Part shown: in pieces, positions 32,573 to 40,719 of the stretch
Numbering within the stretch: position 1 is the first letter of the stretch
Layout of the letters: every line of letters begins with the position of its first letter
Origin: Emticicia sp. C21
Lineage (GTDB): Bacteria > Bacteroidota > Bacteroidia > Cytophagales > Spirosomataceae
DNA length: 64,000 nt
NCBI RefSeq assembly: GCF_003418935.1
Contig: NZ_QVMT01000001.1
Span: forward strand, 846,063 to 910,062
Direction: 5' to 3'
Made by a program: the position numbers and the translations under genes
Notes under the pieces: model-generated
Databases searched by the model: none
The model's input: the letters and a program-made list of their open reading frames with translations, nothing else
Told to the model about the DNA's origin: nothing

Positions 32573-34726
32573 TTAAGATATACCTTCCAGGAGTTTTTCC
32601 TCCTGCTCAATAAACGGCTGATTTTTCAGACGCTTACCGGTAGCTTTGAAGATAGCGTTAGCAATTGAACCTCCGGTTGGTGGCAAAGCAGGTTCACCTA
32701 AACCTGTTGGATCGATGCCATTATCAACAAAGTGTACATCAACAGCCGGAATCTCGTTCATCTTAATGAGGCGGAAGGTATTGAAGTTGCTTTGGTTAGG
32801 TTTCCCTTCACTAAATGTCAGGTTACCATACATCGCGTGCCCCATACCGTCTACTATCCCGCCTATTATCTGATTTCTCGCACCACTCTGGTTGATTACT
32901 ACGCCGCAGTCAACAGCAGCATAGATTTTCTGCAAGACAGGCTTGCCTTTTTTCATCACCACTTCTCCTACCTGTGCTACATAAGAAGCATGAGAGAAAT
33001 AGACACTGAAACCAAGACTCACACCTTTACGTTTTTTGTTCCAGCCCGATTTTTCTGCGGCTAATTCAATCACCGCTTTCATACGGTCAATATCATAACG
33101 AACAGGGCCGGCTGGTGCTGTTTTGGCTTTCTCCAATAGTTCCAATCTGAACTGTACCGCATCTTTACCAGCGGCACTAGCTACTTCATCTAGGAAAGAC
33201 TGCTCCGCAAAGGCCAGGAAGTTAGTAATTGGAGCTCTCCACGGGCCGGTAGTGATTGGCGATTTATGGTCAACTGAATCAATCAATAAATTAGGTACGG
33301 CACCTGATGGGAAGTTATTTTCACGTGTAGGATTTCCGGCGTTGATCCCTACGCCACGTAGGGTATAGCCTATCATATTACCTTGTTTATCCAAGGCCGC
33401 ACGGAAACGGTAACGCACAGCTGGACGGTAGCTACCACCAGTCATGTCGTCCTCACGTGTCCATATTACTTTTACCGGGGCTTTTACTAAGTTTGAAACC
33501 TCTACGGCCTCCAACACATAATCAGTACCTAAGCGGCGACCAAAACCTCCACCCATACGGGTTAATTCTACGGTCACTTTCTCAGGAGCAATATTCAGCA
33601 ATTTTGCCGTTTGTCCTTGTGCGTTTGCTGGTGTCTGTGTTGGGCCAACTAATTCTACGCCATCTTCTCTCACATGGGCAAAGAAGTTCATCGGCTCCAT
33701 CGGGTTATGCGGCAGGAACGGGCATTGGTATTCTGATTCTATTATCTTGGCCGCATTCTTAAACGCCTCTTCTACGTTCCCCTCTTTTCTTCTCACTTCT
33801 GCCTTTGGCGAATCCAGTAATTCCTTGAAAAGTTTGTTATGGTCATCGGTACTTTCCAGATTCCCTTCTTTCTCCCATTCTATTTTCAGGACATCTTTCG
33901 CCTTTTTCACTTCCCAGGTCGATTTACCAACTACCGCCACCTTGTTTTTGAACGATACCACATCTACAATACCCGGCATAGCTTTAGCCGCCGTGGCATC
34001 AAAAGATTTCAGTTTCAATCCAAAAGCAGGTGGACGCTGAATCATCGAGAAAAGCATTCCTTCCCGATAAAAGTCTATCCCGAAAAGTGGCTGCCCCGTT
34101 AAGATAGGCTTATTATCCACGTTTTTAACAGTTGAGCCTATCAGTTTAAAATCTTTGATGTCTTTTAGCTTTACATCCGTTGGCGGTGTAATTTGAGCAG
34201 CATCAGTAGCTAACTCGCCATAACTCAATCTTTTGTTTGAGGTGATATGTATCACATAACCTTTTTCGGTTTTACATTCAGCAGCCGACACATTCCATTT
34301 TTTGGCGGCGGCTTCTATCAGCATCTGGCGTGCAGTTGCTCCGGCTTTGCGGAGTCGTTGCCATGAGTGCGGAATCGACCCACTACCTCCGGCCACCTGA
34401 CGCTCAAATTTCTTGGTATCTAAAGGGGCCTGTAAAACTTTTACATTCGCCCAGTCAACATCTAATTCTTCTGCTACAATAATCGGGAAGGCAGTTTTGA
34501 TACCCTGACCGACTTCCGGGTTTGGCGAAAATATACTTACAATTCCATCTGGGCTAATTGATAAATACGCATTCGGAGCAAAATCCCCGGCTGCCGTCGT
34601 AGCAGCAACTGCTGAGTCCGCTGCCAATACTTCCTTACCGAACCAGTTAAAACTCAACATGAAACCACCACCGGCAAGCGCGGCCGATTTCAAAAAATCT
34701 CTACGGCTGTTGTCTGTCTTTTGCAT
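32573..34726 (-). CDS. Molybdenum hydroxylase large subunit (isoquinoline 1-oxidoreductase beta / IorB-like)
   Basis: This 717-aa protein carries a Tat signal (SRRDFLKSAALAGGGFML), so it is exported folded, with the molybdopterin cytosine dinucleotide cofactor. Aldehyde oxidase/xanthine dehydrogenase family segments follow: PNPEVGQGIKTAFP, GGSGSIPHSWQRLRKAGATA, RMGGGFGRRLGTDY, GPWRAPITNFLAFAEQSF, and the C-terminal LPPTGGSIANAIFKATG near the active-site Glu region. It is 1 bp from the (2Fe-2S) subunit gene. IorAB-type enzymes hydroxylate N-heterocycles or oxidise aldehydes; the substrate here is unknown. No accessory chaperone or cytochrome subunit follows. Confidence 0.9.
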   Translation of the reverse strand: MQKTDNSRRDFLKSAALAGGGFMLSFNWFGKEVLAADSAVAATTAAGDFAPNAYLSISPDGIVSIFSPNPEVGQGIKTAFPIIVAEELDVDWANVKVLQAPLDTKKFERQVAGGSGSIPHSWQRLRKAGATARQMLIEAAAKKWNVSAAECKTEKGYVIHITSNKRLSYGELATDAAQITPPTDVKLKDIKDFKLIGSTVKNVDNKPILTGQPLFGIDFYREGMLFSMIQRPPAFGLKLKSFDATAAKAMPGIVDVVSFKNKVAVVGKSTWEVKKAKDVLKIEWEKEGNLESTDDHNKLFKELLDSPKAEVRRKEGNVEEAFKNAAKIIESEYQCPFLPHNPMEPMNFFAHVREDGVELVGPTQTPANAQGQTAKLLNIAPEKVTVELTRMGGGFGRRLGTDYVLEAVEVSNLVKAPVKVIWTREDDMTGGSYRPAVRYRFRAALDKQGNMIGYTLRGVGINAGNPTRENNFPSGAVPNLLIDSVDHKSPITTGPWRAPITNFLAFAEQSFLDEVASAAGKDAVQFRLELLEKAKTAPAGPVRYDIDRMKAVIELAAEKSGWNKKRKGVSLGFSVYFSHASYVAQVGEVVMKKGKPVLQKIYAAVDCGVVINQSGARNQIIGGIVDGMGHAMYGNLTFSEGKPNQSNFNTFRLIKMNEIPAVDVHFVDNGIDPTGLGEPALPPTGGSIANAIFKATGKRLKNQPFIEQEEKLLEGIS

Positions 34727-34727
34727 G

Positions 34728-35192
34728 TTATTGTTTCATTTTGGTTGCGGCTAATTGAACGGCTTCTCTGATGCGGTGGTAAGTACCACAACGGCACAAG
34801 TTATTTGACATAGCAGTCTCTATCTCTTCCGTAGTTGGTTTAGGGTTGCTTTTCAAAAACGCCGCGGCAGTCATGATTTGCCCGGCCTGGCAATACCCAC
34901 ATTGAGGAACATCCACCTCATTCCACGCGGTTTGCACCGGATGGTCTCCTTTCTCTGATAATCCTTCAATGGTAGTTATCTTAGCGGCGCTAACCGACGA
35001 AACAGGTAAGATACAGGTACGGGTTGCTTCGCCATTGATATGAACCGTACAGGCACCACACATGGCCATTCCGCAGCCATATTTTGTACCTAAAAGTCCT
35101 AAATGATCACGTAAAACCCAAAGCAGAGGTGTGTCGGGGGCTACGTCTGTTTTATAGACTTTCCCGTTAATGTTAAGGTTGTAAACTGCCAT
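34728..35192 (-). CDS. (2Fe-2S) subunit of the molybdenum hydroxylase (IorA-like)
   Basis: This 154-aa protein has the N-terminal plant-type ferredoxin domain (KYGCGMAMCGACTVHING) and the C-terminal [2Fe-2S] domain (QCGYCQAGQIMTAAAFL, NNLCRCGTYHRI). All eight cluster cysteines appear present. It passes electrons from the molybdenum site to an outside acceptor. No export signal of its own is visible, so it is probably carried across by the Tat-targeted large subunit. It precedes iorB-like with a 1-bp gap. Confidence 0.93.
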   Translation of the reverse strand: MAVYNLNINGKVYKTDVAPDTPLLWVLRDHLGLLGTKYGCGMAMCGACTVHINGEATRTCILPVSSVSAAKITTIEGLSEKGDHPVQTAWNEVDVPQCGYCQAGQIMTAAAFLKSNPKPTTEEIETAMSNNLCRCGTYHRIREAVQLAATKMKQ

Positions 35193-35432
35193 AGTAATTT
35201 ATTAAGTTGACTGTCAATAGATTAACCAAAATTAAAGAAAATACTTAGAGATTGGAAAGAATTTTGATGGTATTTATTTTGTTAGATGGAAAAAGTAGAC
35301 CAATTGCCTAAATAATCCAACCACATTTTGAGCATTTTTTTCCACATACGTATATAAATTCCTGAAAAACGTAGATGGATTACTAATTTACTAAATTTAC
35401 TTTGATAACTTTGAGGCGCCGTATCTCCACTA

Positions 35433-36230
35433 ATGCATGAAAATATGAGTTCACATACAAAGAAAAATTTGTTCTCCGAGAAAATAGACGACTGGCTGAT
35501 TGGATTTAAAGATGGTGCCGACTTCCTGCTGTTATTCTTTAAAGAAACACTTAGTGGAAATTTTGAATTTAAAGAGTTTGTCAATCAGTGTTATCGTATC
35601 GGTAACAGTTCATTGCTATTAATATCATTAACGGGTTTTGTCACAGGTTTCGTATTTACCAAACAATCACGTCCATCATTAGAGAGTTTTGGAGCAACCT
35701 CATGGCTTCCTTCACTGGTAACTATTGCCATCATCAGAGCCCTTGCACCTTTAGTTACGTCTTTGATATGTGCAGGTAAAGTAGGGTCAAGCATTGGGGC
35801 AGAATTAGGCTCCATGAAAGTTACCGAGCAGGTAGATGCGATGGAGGTATCAGCCGTTAATCCGATTAAGTTTTTAGTGGTTACACGAGTGCTGGCTACA
35901 ACGATTACTATCCCTATTCTGTCTTTTTATTGTGGATTGATGGCCATGACAGGAGTATTTCTGAATGTAACTACCAACGAAGACACTAGTTTCCCGGCTT
36001 TTCTTGAGCAGGCATTTAATAGTATTGTTTACCTGGATTTATGGACAGCTGTCATCAAATCGGTGGCATATGGTTTTACAATTGGTATAGTAGGTTGTTA
36101 TAAAGGATACAATGCCACCAATGGTACTTTAGGTGTAGGTAAAGCCGCCAATGCATCGGTTGTCATGTCGATGTTTTTGATATTTATTGAAGAAGTATTT
36201 ATAGTACAGGTAACTAACTGGTTTAGATAG
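35433..36230 (+). CDS. mlaE: ABC transporter permease MlaE
   Basis: This 265-aa protein is the permease of the Mla phospholipid transport ABC system in the inner membrane. The first 12 bases could instead be skipped for a second ATG at 35445. MlaE/Ttg2B signatures are SLTGFVTGFVF, ICAGKVGSSIGAELGSMKVT and EQVDAMEVSAVNPIKFLVVT. About five to six membrane helices. It is first in the operon with mlaF and mlaD. A hairpin of family C lies between mlaE and mlaF. Confidence 0.92.
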   Translation: MHENMSSHTKKNLFSEKIDDWLIGFKDGADFLLLFFKETLSGNFEFKEFVNQCYRIGNSSLLLISLTGFVTGFVFTKQSRPSLESFGATSWLPSLVTIAIIRALAPLVTSLICAGKVGSSIGAELGSMKVTEQVDAMEVSAVNPIKFLVVTRVLATTITIPILSFYCGLMAMTGVFLNVTTNEDTSFPAFLEQAFNSIVYLDLWTAVIKSVAYGFTIGIVGCYKGYNATNGTLGVGKAANASVVMSMFLIFIEEVFIVQVTNWFR

Positions 36231-36340
36231 AATCATTGAGTGATTTAGTGAATGATTGATTTAGTAATTAGATAAAATCTGATACGCTTCAAATAATAAA
36301 ATTTAATCACTCAATCACACAATCACTCAATCACTCAATA
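36231..36340. repeat. Family C hairpin element, copy C1
   Basis: The left arm (AATCATTGAGTGATT and onward, 36231-36266) and the right arm (ATTTAATCACTCAATCACAC and onward, 36300-36340) are imperfect tetranucleotide-periodic inverted repeats of GAGTGATT/AATCACTC. The right arm ends 6 bp before the mlaF start. Confidence 0.85.
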
Positions 36341-36346
36341 GACAAC

Positions 36347-37102
36347 ATGAACAAAGCAATAGAAATAGAACATCTGTATAAGGCATTTGGCGATAGAAAG
36401 GTTTTAATAGATGCCAATCTGGATGTCTATGAGAGCGAGAACATGGTGGTTCTGGGTAGATCAGGAACAGGGAAATCGGTTCTGATTAAAATCATTGCCG
36501 GATTACTCCCTGCCGACAAAGGAAATGTAAAGGTACTAGGGCAAGAGGTAACAGAATTGGATAAAAAAGCCATGAACGAACTACGCTTGAAAATAGGCTT
36601 TTCGTTTCAGAATAGTGCCTTATATGATAGTATGACCGTGAGAGAAAATCTGGAGTTTCCGTTGGTAAGAAATGTGCGGAATATGAGTAGAGGCGAAATA
36701 AACAAAGCGGTGAATAAGGTATTAGACTCAGTAGGCTTATTGAAATCTATTGACCAGATGCCGGCCGAGTTATCAGGGGGACAAAAGAAACGGATAGGGA
36801 TTGCCCGTACGCTTATCATGAATCCGAAGATTATGCTGTATGATGAGCCTACTGCTGGTCTTGACCCTATTACCTGTATGGAAATTAATCAGTTAATTAA
36901 CGAAGTAAAAGAAAATTATAAGACAAGTTCTATTATTATCACACACGACCTGACCTGTGCTAAAGAGACAGGCGACCGCGTAGCAGTATTGTTTGACGGC
37001 AACTTTAAGTTTCAGGGAACATTTGACGAAGTGTTTACGAATCCTGATCCGAGAATCAAGAATTTTTACGATTACAATTTTATAGAAAATCAAAAGAAAT
37101 AG
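36347..37102 (+). CDS. mlaF: ABC transporter ATP-binding protein MlaF
   Basis: This 251-aa cytoplasmic ATPase of the Mla system has Walker A GRSGTGKSV, Q loop FQNSALYDSMTVRENLEFP, signature ELSGGQKKRIGIARTL and Walker B MLYDEPTAGLDP. It lies between mlaE and mlaD and powers the transfer of phospholipids by the MlaD hexamer. The start codon is 6 bp after the family C repeat, so the hairpin probably affects its translation or mRNA stability. Confidence 0.95.
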   Translation: MNKAIEIEHLYKAFGDRKVLIDANLDVYESENMVVLGRSGTGKSVLIKIIAGLLPADKGNVKVLGQEVTELDKKAMNELRLKIGFSFQNSALYDSMTVRENLEFPLVRNVRNMSRGEINKAVNKVLDSVGLLKSIDQMPAELSGGQKKRIGIARTLIMNPKIMLYDEPTAGLDPITCMEINQLINEVKENYKTSSIIITHDLTCAKETGDRVAVLFDGNFKFQGTFDEVFTNPDPRIKNFYDYNFIENQKK

Positions 37103-37106
37103 GTAT

Positions 37107-38150
37107 ATGGCGAACCCAGAATCTTCATCGAGAGTAGCGGCTAAAGTTGGTTTATTTATCTTAATAGGTGTGATAATCTTAGCTGCTGCCATTCTGACAC
37201 TCGGAACCATGCGTAAAACGTTCATCACACGTATTGATGCTACGGCTACGTTCGGTAGTGTCAATGGACTTACCAAAGGTAATAATGTATGGTTTGCTGG
37301 TGTGAAAGTAGGCACAGTACAAGAAATCTCCTTTACACCCGACTCTAAAGTGCGGGTATTATTCAGTATTGAAGACAAGTCTCAGCCTTTTATCAAGAAA
37401 GATGCCACAGTAAGAGTAAGTTCTGACGGTTTGATTGGGAATCCAATCATCCTGATTTCTGGTGGTTCAGCTAATACGCCAATGATACAAAGTGGCCATA
37501 ATTTTGTTGTAGAGAATGATGTTTCACAACAGGAAATGCTATCAACTTTACAGGCCAACAATAAAAATATTCTGGCTATCACCAGCGATTTAAAAGGATT
37601 AACGGCTGATATTCGCGCAGGACAAGGCTCTTTGGGTAAACTGATGAAAGACGAGGCGCTTTACGCCAGTATCTCTAAAAGTATGTCGACCGTTGAAGCT
37701 GCCACCAGAGATTTGAAAAAAGGCGCTGCTTCTCTAGCATCTCTCACTGATAAATTAACTGCTGAGGGTAATTTTATCAACTCATTAGCGACTGACAAAG
37801 AGATTTATCCATCTATCAAAAATACAGTTGCTTCGCTACAAAGCACCTCACAGACTTTGAAAGAAACGACGGCTTCGGCTCAGAAAACAGTGGGCAACCT
37901 TGAGCAAACAACCAATGCGTTGTTGAATAATCCTAATAATACAATTGGGGTATTATTGCACGACCCGAAAGCGGCTAATAATATCAGACAAACCATCAGT
38001 AATCTGGAAAGCAGCAGCGCAAAACTAGACCAGAATCTGGAGGCTTTAAAACATAATTTCTTATTCAGAAGATATTTCAGAAAGCAGGCCGAGGAAAATG
38101 AGAAGAAAAAGAAAGAAGAACAGAAGATGCAAACGGCTAATCCGCAGTGA
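37107..38150 (+). CDS. mlaD: MCE-domain lipid-binding protein MlaD
   Basis: This 347-aa protein has an N-terminal membrane anchor (GLFILIGVIILAAAILTLGT) and an MCE domain (ATATFGSVNGLTKGNNVWFA, GVKVGTVQEISFTPDSKVRV, VRVSSDGLIGNPIILISGGS). A long helical, repetitive C-terminal tail follows (AATRDLKKGAASLASL, SAQKTVGNLEQTTNALLNNP) and ends in a lysine- and glutamate-rich stretch. Longer MCE proteins with a helical tail form a needle across the periplasm. It is 4 bp from mlaF. No mlaB or mlaC homologue lies alongside. Confidence 0.92.
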   Translation: MANPESSSRVAAKVGLFILIGVIILAAAILTLGTMRKTFITRIDATATFGSVNGLTKGNNVWFAGVKVGTVQEISFTPDSKVRVLFSIEDKSQPFIKKDATVRVSSDGLIGNPIILISGGSANTPMIQSGHNFVVENDVSQQEMLSTLQANNKNILAITSDLKGLTADIRAGQGSLGKLMKDEALYASISKSMSTVEAATRDLKKGAASLASLTDKLTAEGNFINSLATDKEIYPSIKNTVASLQSTSQTLKETTASAQKTVGNLEQTTNALLNNPNNTIGVLLHDPKAANNIRQTISNLESSSAKLDQNLEALKHNFLFRRYFRKQAEENEKKKKEEQKMQTANPQ

Positions 38151-38209
38151 TAATAGAAACACAAATGCCTTCATGATTCGAATCATGAAGGCATTTGTGT
38201 TTCTATTAT
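38150..38209. terminator. 60-nt perfect palindrome joining two convergent stop codons
   Basis: Bases 38150-38209 read the same on both strands without any mismatch, centred at 38179/38180. The palindrome includes the last base of the mlaD TGA and the complete TAA (38206-38208) of the convergent gene. It would form a 30-bp hairpin with a T-rich end in each direction. Confidence 0.95.
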
Positions 38210-38751
38210 TGCAAATTTATTATCTCACCTTTATAGAAAAGTTTAACCTTTTTGCCATTTTCATCAACACATTCTAAAGCCACTTCATAAATAGAATTAT
38301 TCTTTTTTACGGTTAATTTTCCAATATTCAGGTAAGCTTCAAAATCATCTGTTGGGTCATTCGGGTCAGCATTCAATTCAATGCCCCCTGAAAATGTATT
38401 TGGTTTCTCTTCGTAGTTGGTATCGGCAATATATTCTCCAGGTTCTAGTCCTTTACTACCCTTTTTTGTGTAAACCCATAAATACACTCCGGTCATTGTC
38501 CCGCTAAACGATTCTATCTTTCCATCCTTATGTTGTACTTTAAAAGAAGAGGTTAAGAGTGTCAGGATAATTTCTTCTTTATCTTTGTCATTATTTTCTT
38601 CTAAATGCGTAAATCCTTGAGATATATCATAGGTTTTACCATCATAACCCATCTGATTGGCAGGTGAAATTTCTTCATTCTTTTTGTCACAACTGAGTGT
38701 TAATAGTCCAGCAGTAAAAATTACCAACAGCTTTGTAATTGTTTTGCGCAT
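38206..38751 (-). CDS. Lipoprotein of unknown function, 181 aa
   Basis: This protein has a lipoprotein signal (KLLVIFTAGLLTLSCDKKNE, Cys21). The mature domain is beta-rich with charged loops: TLLTSSFKVQHKDGKIESFS, GVYLWVYTKKGSKGLEPGEY, NIGKLTVKKNNSIYEVALEC. It resembles small Bacteroidota envelope lipoproteins, but no family was recognised. Its stop codon sits in the shared palindrome with mlaD. Confidence 0.75.
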   Translation of the reverse strand: MRKTITKLLVIFTAGLLTLSCDKKNEEISPANQMGYDGKTYDISQGFTHLEENNDKDKEEIILTLLTSSFKVQHKDGKIESFSGTMTGVYLWVYTKKGSKGLEPGEYIADTNYEEKPNTFSGGIELNADPNDPTDDFEAYLNIGKLTVKKNNSIYEVALECVDENGKKVKLFYKGEIINLQ

Positions 38752-39456
38752 AATTGTTAAAAATTGGTTTGATATAATTGAAAAATAATGTTCGCATCAA
38801 AGTACCGTAAAAACAAACATTCTATCAAGCAATTCCATTGCAATTATTCTAAAAACTTATGCTAATCTCATTTTCACCAATTGGATTATTAAGAAATTAA
38901 GAAAAAATTAAGAATTAAGCTTGCATACTTTATAAAGTAGAAAATTTTTACTTATTTCGCGGTTAGATAAGTCATTTGTCTTTTTCGCTGAAAGACTAAA
39001 AAAGTTAAAAACTGCTGAATTGTATTATGTTTCTTACATTATTTTACTTGTTGTTCTCACAAGTCAGGCATATATCCATCCCATTGCCCATCTTGATACT
39101 GAATAAAATAAGCGAAACTATTCTATTCGCCAATAATGGCAGCAAATCCATTCATCAGGGTTTCTTAGCTGTTCTAAAAAAGTTAACATCATCTTATCTC
39201 TATCAGTATTTTTCTGCTGATACATCACACATTTTCAAAACCAATGGCGGTTTAGCTTCATTGCGTTAATCTGTCCCATTACAGATTTAATTCCGGTGTT
39301 ATAAACTGTTATACCAAGAGAAGTAAAGATTCAGGTCTGAATCTGCCAAACTTCTACCAATAGCCAGATTTAAAACTAATACTCCTTAGGCATTTCATGA
39401 CTAAGGATGCGCTATGACTATTTTATTTTTTACCATAAACACTTATGTAATACCTT
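38752..39456. other. 700-bp gap without a supported gene
   Basis: The stretch is very AT-rich with only short chance frames. One hairpin is visible (AGATTCAG, 39327-39334, with CTGAATCT, 39337-39344). The 80-codon frame at 39027-39269 has no signal or family and reads like random translation. A promoter for the secreted pair at 39457 should be here, but I did not find a convincing TTG/TAnnTTTG match. Confidence 0.6.
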
Positions 39457-40593
39457 ATGAGAAAACTCCTTACGCTTGCCTTAATAGCATCGTTTTCAGC
39501 GAGCTATGCGCAGAAAGTAGATTTAGACAAATTTCACTTCAAAGTCAGTTACCAACGCCTGCCAAAAGAATATGTGCCCTTAGAAAAACGCACCTACGGG
39601 GCCAGAGTCGTAGTGGGCGGTGCCTTACGTTCATACACTGACGAAAACATCGTTTATGACAAAATCAGAATCGATGGCTGGAAAAAAGTAGAAGCCAGCC
39701 CAACCGTAGGTATTGAAATGAATCTTGACGATTTTGCTTACAGAGGTGCAAGCACAAAATCAGAAACGAGCGAACAGAAAGACAAAGACGGCAAAGTAAC
39801 TTCAAGAACCACCAACTATTGGGTTGAAGCCGGTTATGAGGCAAGAGGTATAGCACGTATAAAAGGCCCTGTAACTCCTAAACCATTAACAGAAAAGGAA
39901 CAACAGGAGCTAAAGAAAAAAGAAGAAGCCAAAACGAACAATCGTTTCTTAGCCAATGTGAGTGTGAACAAAGAACCGGAAGTAACCGGTGGTTTCAATA
40001 TTGGTCTGGGCATTTCTGAAACTTATACGACCGGTAAAAACACCAGTTCGGCAGCTGTAAGTAAAGAGTTTGAAGGCCAAAAAGAAGCAATTTATTCAGA
40101 GAAATTAAGAAGTTTTGTTGATGGCTCAATCAACAGAGTAAATAACAATCTGAATTTTACCTATGGATTCACCCCAATTGAAACCGATGATTATTTGTGG
40201 ATACTGAACTCAAAAGATCATCCTGAATACCAGACTCAGCAAGAGGCTATTCAGGCAGTGAAAGAGTTGTTCAAAACCATGAAAGCCGACCAGCCTATTA
40301 CTGATTTAGAAAACAACCTTGCTCCATTGATTGATTACTTACAGTCTTTGAAAACGAAGTATAAAGGCGATGATAAACGTAATAGAAAACTTCGTTACTC
40401 GGCTTATTACAACCTGTCAACTATCTACTATTATTTGGATAAACCTGAAAAAGCAAGAGAAGAGGCAGAAGGGTTAATCAAGAATGAATTTGACGAAAAA
40501 GATGGCGAGAAACTGGCTGAATATGCCAATATAATGGCCGATGCGATGAAACTAGCTAAAACCAATACCAGACATAACCCGAGTTTACAATAA
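39457..40593 (+). CDS. Secreted protein with TPR-like C-terminus, 378 aa (paired with 40720 gene)
   Basis: This protein has a signal peptide (KLLTLALIASFSASYAQ). The N-terminal half has a distinctive beta pattern (KVDLDKFHFKVSYQRLPKEY, KVEASPTVGIEMNLDDFAYR), and the C-terminal half ends in a TPR-like region (SAYYNLSTIYYYLDKPEKAR, EEAEGLIKNEFDEKDGEKL). The domain order (beta section, then helical repeats) recurs in the downstream gene. I do not recognise the family. It is followed by a family C hairpin and then the related gene. Confidence 0.7.
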   Translation: MRKLLTLALIASFSASYAQKVDLDKFHFKVSYQRLPKEYVPLEKRTYGARVVVGGALRSYTDENIVYDKIRIDGWKKVEASPTVGIEMNLDDFAYRGASTKSETSEQKDKDGKVTSRTTNYWVEAGYEARGIARIKGPVTPKPLTEKEQQELKKKEEAKTNNRFLANVSVNKEPEVTGGFNIGLGISETYTTGKNTSSAAVSKEFEGQKEAIYSEKLRSFVDGSINRVNNNLNFTYGFTPIETDDYLWILNSKDHPEYQTQQEAIQAVKELFKTMKADQPITDLENNLAPLIDYLQSLKTKYKGDDKRNRKLRYSAYYNLSTIYYYLDKPEKAREEAEGLIKNEFDEKDGEKLAEYANIMADAMKLAKTNTRHNPSLQ

Positions 40594-40595
40594 AT

Positions 40596-40706
40596 AATTG
40601 AGTGAATGAGCGATTGAGTGAATGAGTGATTAAACTTCTAATCTAATCTAATCTATTCAATCACTCAATCACTAACTCACTCAATCACTCAATACTACCA
40701 ATCACT
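40596..40706. repeat. Family C hairpin element, copy C2
   Basis: The left arm (40596-40630) has tetranucleotide periodicity, ANTG with GAGTGATT-type super-units. The right arm (40655-40706) carries the complementary AATCACTC units. TAATC repeated three times (40638-40653) forms the loop. It ends 14 bp before the next start codon, the same position as C1. Confidence 0.88.
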
Positions 40707-40719
40707 AAATAGATTTCCA

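Noticed and set aside
36231-36340. Possible CRISPR-like array
   Set aside because: The repeat is 4-8 nt and periodic with no unique spacers, and no cas genes are present.
39027-39269. 80-codon frame in the 38.8-39.4 kb gap
   Set aside because: It has unusual composition, no start context, no signal or family and no neighbour relation. It is probably chance.
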